64,000 nucleotides of DNA from Potentilla sterilis (lineage: Eukaryota > Streptophyta > Magnoliopsida > Rosales > Rosaceae). Each line of letters begins with the position of its first letter. Positions within the stretch are counted from its first letter, which is position 1. Shown here piece after piece: positions 45,986-56,983 of this stretch. The notes below the pieces were generated by a model. That model saw only the letters and a program-made list of their open reading frames with translations, was not told the DNA's origin and searched no databases. The stretch is from the NCBI GenBank assembly GCA_963682095.1, contig OY821755.1:36218256-36282255 (forward strand), in the 5' to 3' direction. A program made the translations under genes and the position numbers.

Positions 45986-47935
45986 AGCAATTTCTCACTG
46001 CCCAAACCATTTACACAGGATATAATACTACCTACTAAACCATAGTAATCTGAACATCCTACCCATTCATTGAAGCTTGGAGTAGTATATTCCTCCTCTT
46101 TGCTATTGTCCTCATCAAGGTTCTCATCTACAGAGCAGGTTCTCGCTGAATGTGGCCCACATTCGAGCAGTTCTTGACAGAATCAAAAATAACAGTTAAT
46201 ACGTGCATTATTTTTAGGTAAACTGTATATGCACTAAAGCTAATGGTTATTACCTCAGTCTTTTTAGGGTTTGATAACCACTCTTGCTCATTTAACACGT
46301 GCATGGTTGACCATCGATGAAAGTCAGTTTCTCGTACATTTTCTCACTAATGTACGGACGCGCTTTGGTGTTTTCAAGGAACCAATATATGATCAGAAGT
46401 GTGCAGCCGTTATACACTTGAGGCCTGTCGTGCATGTACTTTGCAATTCCATCAAGCAGGAAGTCGATCACCATTTTGGACCAGTTGTATCTATCGATAT
46501 TCTCCAAGTCTTCACAGATTATAATGAGCTCCCAATCAAGATGTGTCCCTCTGTCCCTGTTTTGCTGAAAAAGATTAATACTGCAAACAGGTACATTATT
46601 ATGATTGATGCAATCTTCTTAGGATCCTTCTTCTTCTTCTTGAACTCATGCATGAGTGCTGACTCTATCTGTGTCAGTTGGTGTCACCGATTTTTTCTTG
46701 TGTGAAAATTACAGATGTCTGATCTCTGTCCTTGCACACGTCCTTGAAATCCAAGCCTTCCTTGGTGATGTGAAACAACACATGCACTTCCTCAGCTTTG
46801 ATCGGCTTCTCTTTTTGTCCTAATTTGAACACATTGTTCTTCTTGTCGAAGTGCTTCAATATGATCTCCAAATCAGATTCTTTTTTTCGGACTTGAAAGT
46901 CGTCAACTTTACCATTCTTGAAAGCAGCAATCATATCCCAGAAGCATGTCTTTTGAAGCAGATCTCAAGATTCTTGTGGTACCTTTTCCTTGTAATCTCC
47001 CATCAAAACATAAAATTGGTGCAGTGCACATTTCTGTTGTTTGCATTGCACTCTTGGTAACTAAGGTGCTCTCTGCTCCTTCAAAGATGTTACTTCTGGT
47101 TTGCTCTTTGCTATTTTCACTTTTCCCTTCTGTAAAGGAACAAAAACATAATGATTATCATTCAAAGACAGAGTTTACTGACCCTCAGTAATCAGGTTGC
47201 TAACCCTCAGTAAAAAATAAAGTAGCATTTAGTATTGATACTGACCCCCAATAAGTGGTTACTAAAGGTCAGTAAACATCATACAATCCATAATATTCCC
47301 GTCTCTAGTTAATACTGACCCCTAGTAACCAAGTTACTGACCATTACTAACTAAGTTACTGACACCCAGTAATTAAGCTACTAATTACCAAAATCTATTA
47401 AACAACTAAATAACTTCAAGTGAGAGACAAGTTTACTATGTGTTTACCTTTTTCTCGTTGGTGTCTCCTACGTCTTCTTTTTTTTCTTTGATTTTTTTTG
47501 TTACTGCTCCCCCTTTCTCTCCTGCTTCATTCTTCTTCCTCTTCTTCATGTCATTTTTCTTGTTCTTGGTATCCTTTTCTTTATCTTTTTATTTGCACTT
47601 CGCGTTCTGTGTTTTATGGAGAACTGGTTTGTCGTTTGGTTCACCACATCATCATCATCGTCAACGTCATCGTCAGCACGATCACCTCTATCATCATCAT
47701 CACCACCACCATCAACTCTGTCATCCTCATCACCATCAGCTCTGTCATCATCAGCACGATCACCTCTATCATCATCATAATCATCATCTGGCGCGTTCTG
47801 AGATGACTTTTTGAGTGAGCTATCTGTTACATAATCTGGTTGTTCAACTGCCTTTATGCATATATCATACACAATTATGTAAGCAAATATCACCTGGACA
47901 TTATCGATACCAAAATACATACCGAACTCAACTAA

Positions 47936-48048
47936 GCATGTTACTGACCCTCAGTAAGCAAGGTTACTGACCCCCAGTAAGCAAGGTTACTGACCCCCAC
48001 TCAATAAAGTGATTACTGACCCCCTGTAAGCAAAATTTCGGCGTTCAA
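47936..48048. other. MULE intron remnant left of T3
   Basis: TTACTG...CAGTAA words directly abut the T3 target duplication caa; the same type of word resumes at 59455 right of LTR D, confirming that the MULE continues across both insertions. Confidence 0.65.
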
Positions 48049-48065
48049 CACTACCAGAAAAGGGG

Positions 48066-48330
48066 TTATAGCCGACGATATGGGAAAAAACGGCCGACGA
48101 AATAGTACTTCGTCGGCTATAAGGGGTCATAGCCGACGAATTACTATTTCGTCGGCCACATCGTCGGCTATAATATTATAGCCGACGAGTTGTCCGCCGT
48201 CGTCGGCTATAACTACAGCCGACGAAAAGATTTTGGTTATAGCCGACGAGGAAGGTATTCGTCGGCTATAAGAGTTATAGCCGACGAAAAGTTTTTGGTT
48301 ATAGCCGACGAGGAGGGTATTCGTTGGCTA
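48066..48330. repeat. T3 left subterminal TAGCCGACGA array
   Basis: Inverted TAGCCGACGA/TCGTCGGCTA pairs, matching the T2 right-end array with small differences. Confidence 0.85.
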
Positions 48331-48522
48331 TAACTCTTATATCAGATCTATTCTGCAGCAGCGAGCTCATTCGTCGAAAATATTTCGAAAACGCTCTGAA
48401 ATCGTCCAAAACCTCGGCCATAAGCTTGAAAGGTACGTATATTGCTGTGTGTGTTGATTTAATTGGTTATATGCAGAGGTGTGTTAATTTAGAGTTTAAT
48501 TAGAATAAATGTGTGATTAATT

Positions 48523-48525
<3 letters not shown>

Positions 48526-48578
<53 letters not shown>

Positions 48579-48834
48579 TGAGATGAGATTATTAATGGGT
48601 TGATATGTTGGTTAGATAGAATTGAAGTTTTGTTGAAGATTAGTGATTGATTGTTGATTTATAGGTGATTTTAGATGAATTTGATGAAAAAATGTATATA
48701 TATATATATATATATATATTAATTAATTTAATTGTAATTAAAAATATATTGTTGGTATATATAAAAAATACATTGTGTTTAATTAATTAGGGAGATTGAC
48801 GATGTTTTAATTAATTTAGGGATGCATGTGTGTG

Positions 48835-48886
<52 letters not shown>
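48526..48886. repeat. (AT)n and (GT)n microsatellites in T3
   Basis: AT/GT runs at 48526-48580, AT near 48695-48720 and AT/GT at 48823-48886, upstream of the tnpD start. Confidence 0.93.
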
Positions 48887-48888
<2 letters not shown>

Positions 48889-48984
48889 GATGAATTTTTT
48901 AATTAATTAGTACGTACGTCCGTACGTAGTACGTGCATATATACATATCTATATATAGCTATATTTATTTCTTGAATTTACAGG

Positions 48985-49556
48985 ATGGACAAGAGTTGGA
49001 TTACCCTTGGAAGATGGGATCAGGCGTATCATGATGGAGTTAGGAGTTTCCTGGATTTTGTGATGGCTAACTGTGGAGACACTACACTTCATTATTGTCC
49101 GTGTAAAAAGTGCAAGTGTGCCACCCCACGACACCGGTTTTCCATAGAGACAGTGGAGCAACACTTGGCTAGATATGGATTTTGGGTCCTATACACTAAT
49201 TGGATTTATCACGGTGAACCAGAGTTTGCGGGTCCTCATGATCATGGACAATTTGCCGAGAGAGGGAGTTCCTCCAATGATCCAACAATGAACTGGATCA
49301 ACGATATGTTTCCTCGTGAGAGCGATGTCTTTGATGAAGCACCAGATGTGCAACTCCGTCCTCCGGAGATGGAGTGTTTCCCTGATATTGAGCCACTCGA
49401 GCCATTACCCCGATCTCCGGTCAACACAAGTGGTATGGAAAAGTACAACAACCTGATCGCATTGCAACAGACTCCGTTGTACCCCGGATGCAGTAAGACT
49501 GTCCTTGAATCTGTCATCGGAGTGATGAAGATCAAAACGGAGAACAAAGGCACTGT
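48985..49556 (+). pseudogene. tnpD: T3 tnpD 5' fragment
   Basis: Begins MDKSWITLGRWDQAYHDG and keeps the CPCKKCKC segment. Codon 5 is TGG where T2 has TGA. Similarity to T2 stops abruptly at about 49556 (after GGCACTGT), where the B3 sequence begins, so only about 190 residues before the Tnp2 catalytic region remain. Read-through would add B3 antisense codons to a stop near 49728. Confidence 0.9.
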
Positions 49557-51300
49557 TTCTACTTTTAGAACCACGTCACCGTTGCTTATCATCAGCTCAA
49601 AAAGACAGACATCTCCCTCTTTCAAATTATTGTCAGTCAAAAACAGAATGCATCCCCCACATAATATTGGAACTGAAGGATTCATAGACACAAATCGAAC
49701 ATCCCACTTCGTTCCATCAGAACCCTGAAGTTTGATGGATCCTGAACACCCACTCAAATATTTCTCAGCAAAGTCAGTCGGCACATGCTGCACAAGTGAA
49801 GGAAAAGTTCACAACTAAAAGGATATTTATGTAAACACTAAATATTTTGAAGAAAAATCAAATGTAATCCTCACCAGATAGCAGTTAATGAAGTTGAATG
49901 GTTGCAAGATAACTGAGAAAAAAGGATCTTTCGGTTTGAACAATTTAGTAGCCTGGATCACCTTCTGATCATCATTCTATTTTGAAAAAAACTCCAGAGA
50001 GCTTGGCATTCTGTTTTCGTTCAAACTAGCTGGCGCTGATTTTGTCACACTACTTGAGTAGATTGTGTCTCCTTCATCTACATATCTACTTGTCTTTCTC
50101 CTCGTCACATTGTCAGACTGGTATCCCATATTCTCCTTGCTAGTAGCTCCTCTTTGGAAGCATTTGTTAAGATTTGAGCCAGAGTGCAAAACATGTCTTC
50201 TTTCAAGAACCTGTCCGTCTACACATTTACGTTTTCCTTTCATCGAAGCACGAGAAAGAGGACTTATGCTAGCCGAAGTGTCACTAACATCATCATTATT
50301 TTCCATATCCTCTTCATGAACCCCCCTAGTATGCAAACCAGAACTTTTCTCTTGACAAGGGTAGGCAATCTCAGAACACGTCCTATCAAATATTAAAACA
50401 CGGAAATATGAATTCCCTTCATATCTCAATTCTAAGAAGTCCCCATAATGGAGCGAATAGTATTCTGCAAAAGCTTGCCAATCTTGAACAAACCAAATTC
50501 TTTTGGCAACTCTTTCCAAACCCACTCGCCAAACACGGCCAGTGGGAAGACTGAGTGTAGTAATACCAGATAATTCTTTCCCAAATTTCTCCACAAACTT
50601 TGGAGGAAGCTTCTGCAGCACCACAATAGTTGACACAAATTAAATTCCACCACAAAATGACAATGAATATCCCCAAATATGAGAAAATGTCTTTTGAAAG
50701 ACAAAACAAGTAGCTCATTTATATCAACAGAAAGATAATGAATTCCTCCGCATGTAAAACGAAAACGGAAAGCATACCAACAAAGAAAATCAAGAATACT
50801 TTCATAGTTTCACTTTTCTGAGCAGAAATTTTGATAAATTTTCAGTTTGGCCTAAAATCAAACTTCTAACTACAGTAAACGTGCTTTTACTTGCTTGCTG
50901 ATAGAGTGATAGACCTAGCAAATCTCGGAGTAAATCAATCAAAATTTCACACCTGAAGCACTCACACTAGCAATTAAGATGAAGGGTTGATGACAACAAA
51001 AACGAAAAAAGCAAGAACATGCATGACATCCACCCATACCATTGGTCTTGTTTGTTATGAACTCAATCTAGTGTCTCAATCAGCTCAGAAAATCTTAAAA
51101 TACAACAAATGCAAAGCTTTACAGTCCTGATGATCAGAGTTTAACAAGAAAACTAGAAGGGTAAAAACAAATAGAGAACATGATAATAACATGAACGTTA
51201 CCAGTTTCTGTCTCTGCTTGTCTGGCTCAAGTATTATTCTGAAGAAATGAAACGGCACATTAGCCGGAACATCTGACCGCCGGTGAGTCTTCGCCTCCAT
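49557..51300 (-). pseudogene. Captured two-domain B3 (REM-like) transcription factor gene
   Basis: Exon 1 (51300-51202) is 33 codons starting MEAKTHRRSD and entering the first B3 domain (FHFFRIILEPDKQ). Exon 2 (50612-49875, 246 codons) continues it (LPPKFVEKFGKELS, GRVWRVGLER, DFLELRYEGNSYFRV), then a basic/serine linker, then the start of the second B3 domain (DPFFSVILQPF). Exon 3 (49788-49557) has FAEKYLSGCSGSIKL and LKEGDVCLFELM. Introns keep GT/AG borders in phase. One TAG lies at 49979-49977. The gene ends at the T3 junction within a few codons of the expected C-terminus. B3 domains bind DNA; this copy lies antisense to tnpD inside T3. Confidence 0.88.
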
Positions 51301-51705
51301 AGATGTTGAAGACTTGCAGGAATGCTCTCAAGACAGATGAATTCAAGTAACCAAAAGTTCTTGGGCAGCTAGCTTTTGGAATCTTTGCCAACTAGTTACT
51401 GTTAAACAGTGAACCCATTACTCTAGACGTCATTGAAAAGAACTGATAGTGCTGATGTGATAGTGTGTAGTGACTACTCAGTGCTAATGTATAATATTAT
51501 TACTGGTTTGGTATTTACAAATCTGCGACTGGGATGTAGATTTTGTTCGCTGATCTCACCTGAAATGAAACACGGAGGCTTCGTCGGAATCGAGCGCAGA
51601 GGGATTCATCGGAGGCTTCGTCGGAATCGAACGCGGCGGCCCCGAATCAGTTGATTTTTGACAACGAAGCCATGTCGGACAAGCTGAAGATGAAGCCGCA
51701 GTCCT
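51301..51705. other. Non-transposon flank carried in T3
   Basis: Lies between the B3 start codon and the point where T2-like sequence resumes (about 51705). It probably holds the B3 gene's 5' flank. Two copies of GGCTTCGTCGGAATCGA lie at about 51567 and 51606. A short frame beginning atgtcggacaagctg (51672) may be part of another exon; I do not recognise it. Confidence 0.6.
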
Positions 51706-52795
51706 TGCAAAAGTGTTGTGAAATAAGATACGACCGAAATATTGAAATACGTCTACGGTTGAAAAATGAGAAGATTCCGACAAAATCTGTGTGCCGAATG
51801 TTGCGGTTAGCTGTTTTTTACTTCCGTTTTCCTATGGGTAGCCTGACGTTTGGTAAAAAGTTTGAGGAAAATTTTTATACGATTAGTTGCGTCTCGTCGA
51901 TCTGAAACTATTCTCTGTTGAAGGTCAGGCCAAAAAACGTAATCTAGACGGGCCAATTTCCGTTTTAAAGCGTTTAGAGGTTTGACTTTGCAGTTTGACC
52001 GTACCGATCGAGCCTTTAACGTTGTCAGATGTAGTTGGAATTTTTTTCATACATGTATTTAATCTTAACGGTGATATCTGACGGTTGGAATAGATTTTCC
52101 AAACTTTTAGATTCGAAATCGGAACATATGCACTAATGTTCCTTAACTTGTTTACTAAGTGTTTAAGTGAATGTATAGTTTCAAATAGTTACTATACGTA
52201 CACTCTTCAAATGCAAATATGTCGTCAAATAAGATATGACCGAAATATTGAAATACGTCTACGGTTGAAAAATGGGAAGATTCCGATAAAATCTGTGTGC
52301 CGAATGTTGCGGTTACCTGTTTTTTACTTCCGTTTTCCTATGGGTAGCCTGACGTTCGGTAAAAATTTTGAGGAAAATTTTTATACGATTAGTTGCGTCT
52401 CATCGATCTGAAACTATTCTCTGTTGAAGGTCATGCCAAAAAACGTCATCTAGACGGGCCAATTTCTGTTTTAAAGCGTTTAGAGGTTTGACTTTGTAGT
52501 TTGACTAAAGAATAGCCGACGACATACTTAACTTCGTCGGCTAAACTCTTGCGATCCGCGCCATTTCATTGTCCGCCGTTGGATGGGCGAGATCTGACGG
52601 CTGCTGAGAGCGTGAAGTATAGACGACGAGATTCATATTATAGGCGACGAAATAAATACTTCATCGGCTATAACCGGCCCGCAAAGCCCAACTTCGGCCC
52701 GGCCCGGATTTCGGGTCAGAGTATAGCCGACGAAATTCGTCGGCTATAACTATAGCCGACGAATTAAAATTAAATCGTCGGCTATAGTCCTTCGA
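51706..52795. repeat. T3 central module: duplicated block and TAGCCGACGA pairs
   Basis: The phrase gaaatattgaaatacgtctacgg occurs near 51737 and 52244, about 507 bp apart, matching T1 and T2. TAGCCGACGA pairs follow at 52510-52795, just before the 5' end of the tnpA-like gene. Confidence 0.82.
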
Positions 52796-53072
52796 TTTAA
52801 ACCGAAACAGAGGCGCCTTTCCCTCATTTTTCCGAGCGTTTCCGAAATCCCTAATCGCCTAAACCCCTCCCCGACGCTGACCGACCACCACCTAGCCTCC
52901 CCGACGCCGACCGACCCTCCCCTACCCTACCCGACCCCTCCCCGCCCCGTCCCCGTGCTTCCCGACGCCTCCCCGACCCGAACCAGACGACGAGATCGAT
53001 CCCCTCTAGCAGCCGCCCCTAGCCGCCGTCGCCGCCGCACCCACCACCGGTCCTCGTCCAGACTGCACCACC

Positions 53073-53633
53073 ATGTCAGGTAGTCCCGATCGAGCCTCAT
53101 TTAGGGTTTTTATTTATTTTGTGGAATTTTGTTTTTTTGTGAAATTTAGGGTTTTTGTGAATTTTTTGTGGAATTTAGGGTTTTTGTGAAATTTATGGAA
53201 TTGTGTGGATTTTTTGTTAATTTTGTGGAATTTTGTGGAATTTATATACTAATTTTGTGGATTTTTTGTTAAATTTAGGGTTTTTATATACTAATTGTGG
53301 AATTTTGTGGAATTTATATACTAGTATACTAATTTATATATAATTAGGTATAAATAAATTTAGGTATATATATAATTAGGTATATATATATTTAATGAAG
53401 TTTTTTATTTTTGTGTGAAATTTATGGAATTTTGTGGAATTTTGTTTAATTTTGTGGAATTAACAAGAATTTTTAGGAGGATATATATATCTATATATAT
53501 ATATATTTCGGAATATATATATATATAATTAGGTATATATATATTTAATGAAGTTTTTTATTTTTTTGTGAAATTTAAGGAATTTTGTGGAATTTTTTTT
53601 AATTTTGTGGAATTAACAAGATTTTTTAGGAGG

Positions 53634-53671
<38 letters not shown>

Positions 53672-56311
53672 ATATATATATATATTTCGGAATATATATA
53701 TATAATTAGGTATAAATATATTTAGGTATATATATAATTAGGTATATATACATTGAATGAAGTTTTTAATTTTTTTGTGGAATTTTTGTGCAATTTATGG
53801 AATTTATATACTAATTGTGCAGGAAACTGCCGCGCTGTAGACCGATGGCTTGGCAGACCGACCGAGAGCGACCCCGACGCTCAGGCAGGACCCAGCCGTG
53901 GGGGGAGCGGATCCAGCGGTCGTCGGGGCCTAGGCCGGCCTATGAGTCGACGAGAGGAGACCTTGATGGGATTGACCCCGAGCGATCCACGTGGGGGCTC
54001 CTCGTATGAGTCGACGGGAGTGGGCCCTGACTCGAGTGTCGGAGGAGGACGTAGAGCCACCAGACCCCAGTGCACTTCAGCGCTGTTCCAGGATCAGCAG
54101 CCGACCCCACCGCGCGCCGATCTGGACCCTCCAGAGATGCTCCCTGTCCCCCCACAGCGACAGCGTCCACAGCTACGGGGCCCACCGTCAGGGGGATCAG
54201 GCCCCTCAGGGTCCACGCCCCGTATGTCTCCGCCATCGGGGATGTACATGGTCCAGTTCCTCCCTGCCATCCCCGAGTACGACGCTAGGGGGAGGCAGAT
54301 TTGGAGGCACGACCGACCCCACGAGATTCCCTGGGAGGAGGCCTACGTCCACATGCCTTTCGACTCAGAGGACTGCCTCGGCCTGTGGTGTGTTCGTGAG
54401 AAAGACAAGCAATACAACGACGCAGGTAATTGGTTAGTTTAATTAATTATTTAGATTGTTTAATTAATTATTTAATTAGTTAGTTTAAATAATTATTTAA
54501 CTATGTATTCATTTTAATTATGAAACAGGCGTTCTCCTAAATAAACCCGCGGGGACGAGACGGACCAGAGGGCCAGCGAACATGTCGACCCTGGAGAGGG
54601 AGCTCGCCGGTGGGATCAGGGAGATCCTGCCCAGTCCCGGTGAGAATGGACGCCCGATTGAGAGGAGAGACACCACCACCAAGTATATCAACGCGACGGG
54701 CATGCTCGTGCGGGACAGGGTCCCACTGTTGTGGCCCGACTGGGGCTCTGTGCCCGATGACATCAAGGCGCGAGTGTACAATGCACTGTCGGTGAGTTAA
54801 ATCGTATTTTTATTATAGAAAATAAACATTTATGAATTCAGTCCTTATAACTATATAAAAATATTTTCTAATTAATTTATAATATTGCAGCAATGGTTTA
54901 GAGTCCATCCTACCTTGGACTGGTGGAGAGACGAGCAGCTGAAGAACAGGTTATGTGTTTCGTTTTTTTTTGTATAAATATATTTATTGGCAGTGTACGA
55001 ATATATCTAACAGTTGTGTTTTGTTAATATAGGTACTCCGAGTGGAAGAACGAGCTGTCGACGCACTACAGGACGTACCATGTGGAGCAGCGCTTGGGGC
55101 GAGGTGCAACCCCCCACGAGTTCCGGTACAGGGAGTACGAGTGGCTATGGCTGGTAGCCTACTTCGGGAGCGACAGGGTCTCGGTAAGAAAATTTAGCCT
55201 GCTAGTATATAACTTTTTAATGTTATTTAATAATTAAATTATGTAGTTACTTAATTAAATTAATTAGTTAGTTAGTTATTAGTTATTAAATTAAGTTAGT
55301 TAGTTAGTTACATAGTTAGTTAGTTCGTTACTAAATTAAATTAAATTAAATTAGGTAGTTAGTAAGTTAGTTAGTTACTAAATTAAATTAGTTAGTTAAG
55401 TAGTTACTAATTAAATTAAATTAGTTAGTAACTAAATTAGTTAATAATTTTATTTTGGTTAGTTCCTAATATTTTAATTTAGTTACTAATTTATATTTGC
55501 GTTTATATGTTCGTTCTTATAATACAGAAAATCTCGAAGACGAACAGCGACAACCGCAAGAGGAACGAGCACCCCCACCACGGCGGCGCCCGCTCCTGGA
55601 GGCAGTGGGCAGAGATTGCGAGGAGGGACCGACCGCTGAGGCCGTTGTCGTGGATTCATGCGCAGATGTATCCGGGGCGTCCCGACCAAGTGGTAAGTAT
55701 TCGCCCATCTTCAATAAAAGTGTTTCATTAAATTAATTTATATATTTTTTTTATTAATTCGTTTATTATATTTTCTTGTCAATTAGGCGGAAATAGATGC
55801 GGAGACCGACGCGATCACCTTCGGGATCGCGCGAGACACCCTGGGGGAAGGGGCGTCCGACGAGGCGATCGCGGAGTTTGCCTCCACGATCGACACCCTT
55901 GAGCCGCGCTTGGCCTCTCAGATCATGCACGCGGCGGTAGGGACGGGCAACAACTACTTCTACCAGAGAGGCCTAGGCGCGGCGGGAGATGGGGTTCTCA
56001 AGTACAAGCCGGCCAATCCCAGCACGCAGCGTGCGGCTTCGACGAGAGGAGACTTGCAGACGCAGCTGCAGAGGACTCAGGCGGAGTTGGCGAGGGCGGT
56101 GGAGGCGCTCCAGCAGGCGGAGTTGGCGAGGGCCGCGGAGGCTTCGGCGCAGCAGGCCAGAGACGCATCTGTGGCGGAGATGTACCGATGGATGCAGCAA
56201 TCTTGGGAGGCCCAGCAGGCAGGACTCCAGCCCCCGCCTCCGCCACAGATGCCCCAGTTCGTCGTCCCCACTCCCCCCCCCGCATCGGAGTACGCCAGGC
56301 GAACAGGGTAG
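53073..56311 (+). CDS. T3 tnpA-like gene (plant Ptta/En/Spm type), intact, seven exons
   Basis: Exons: 53073-53079 (ATGTCAG), 53823-54425, 54529-54791, 54891-54949, 55033-55183, 55528-55692 and 55787-56311. All introns are GT/AG and phases agree, giving about 590 residues without a stop. The N-terminus is proline/arginine-rich, the middle has the conserved family core (TTTKYINATGML, LWPDWGSVPDD, WWRDEQLKN, RSWRQWAEIARRDRP, TFGIARDTLG), and the C-terminus is a glutamine/alanine coiled coil followed by a proline run. Likely a nuclear protein that binds the subterminal arrays. A 9-C run (56273-56281; 8 in T2) changes the last about 20 residues relative to T2. Confidence 0.88.
53080..53822 (+). 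repeat. AT-rich repeat intron of T3 tnpA-like gene
   Basis: Two aggaggatatatat units begin near 53475 and 53628; T2 has about six. Otherwise (TA)n and tttgtggaatttt words. Confidence 0.8.
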
Positions 56312-56547
56312 CCATAGCCACTGGAACTCGAACGATCTGGTCGACGACGCTACGCGTTTAGGGGGTGATGATGAGTAGATGACTAGTTAGGTGGTTAATT
56401 TGTACAGTAGGTAGGATATTAGGGATGGATTGATGTGGATATTTGTTGGATATTTGGATGTTTGTTTGTGAATTTTCTGCAGCCAAACCGAAGACGAAGT
56501 GAAATTGGGCCCGAGTTAAATTTTTAAATTTTTTTAAATATTTAGGG

Positions 56548-56962
56548 GTTATAGCCGACGAAATGGACCATATTTCGTCGGCTATACCCTCCCGGCTTCC
56601 GGCAAAAAAAAGCCGTTCCTGGTACCGGCGATTGTTATGGCCGACGATTAATTCGTCGGCTATGCCGGACGTATAGCCGACGATAGTGTCGTCGGCTATA
56701 CTTCCGGGTTAGGGGCAATTATGTAATTGTTGAAGCCGACGATCCTGTCGTCGGCAATGTTCGAAGTATAACCGACGACGCTTTATTCGTCGGCTATACC
56801 GCGTGTTTTATAAGCCGACGACTTACCCTGAGTGTCGTCGGCTATACTATAGCCGACGGAGCATTCCCGACGAGGGAATAGCCGACGATACTTCGTCGGC
56901 TATGACTATAGCCGACGATTTAATGAAAACGGCCGACGAGATGGTATCGTCGGCTACAACCC
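56548..56962. repeat. T3 right subterminal TAGCCGACGA array
   Basis: Inverted pairs match the T2 left array at 14595-15050 almost word for word, with point differences. Confidence 0.85.
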
Positions 56963-56983
56963 CTTTTCTGGTAGTGCAATTGA

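Larger units (their letters stand above)
43235..47920 (-). pseudogene. Ulp1-type (C48) protease gene of the MULE, many exons
   Basis: Reading the minus strand: an acidic aspartate-rich linker (47800-47640), a segment with FKLGQKEKPIKAEEVHVLF (about 46830) and another with YNWSKMVIDFLLDGIAKYM (about 46480) that resemble the N-terminal domain of plant Ulp1-like transposon proteins, a coiled coil (45684-45470), an acidic region, then the protease core: HHFTLMIID (about 43940) for the histidine and SDCGPFMLHMMEEL (about 43340) for the catalytic cysteine. Exons are separated by GT/AG introns that carry TTACTG words. Such genes occur in Kaonashi MULEs; they could cleave SUMO-like modifiers. A likely first exon, ATGGCGCCAAAGAAAG then GT, is at 59720-59705, placing T3 and LTR D in its introns. 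Several stops make function doubtful. Confidence 0.7.
48049..56976. mobile_element. T3: CACTA element, 8.9 kb, with captured B3 gene
   Basis: The termini match those of T2 (CACTACCAGAAAAGGGG and complement) and a 3-bp duplication caa lies at 46 to 48 bp past 48000 (48046-48048) and at 56977-56979. It is oriented opposite to T2. Relative to T2, the piece from within tnpD exon 1 to the central module is replaced by about 2.15 kb of B3-gene sequence. The tnpA-like gene is intact on the plus strand. It is a gene-carrying derivative of the T2 family. Confidence 0.95.

Noticed and set aside
47546..47814. Histidine-rich plus-strand frame opposite the acidic linker
   Set aside because: It is the complement of the aspartate-rich repeat in the Ulp1-like gene.
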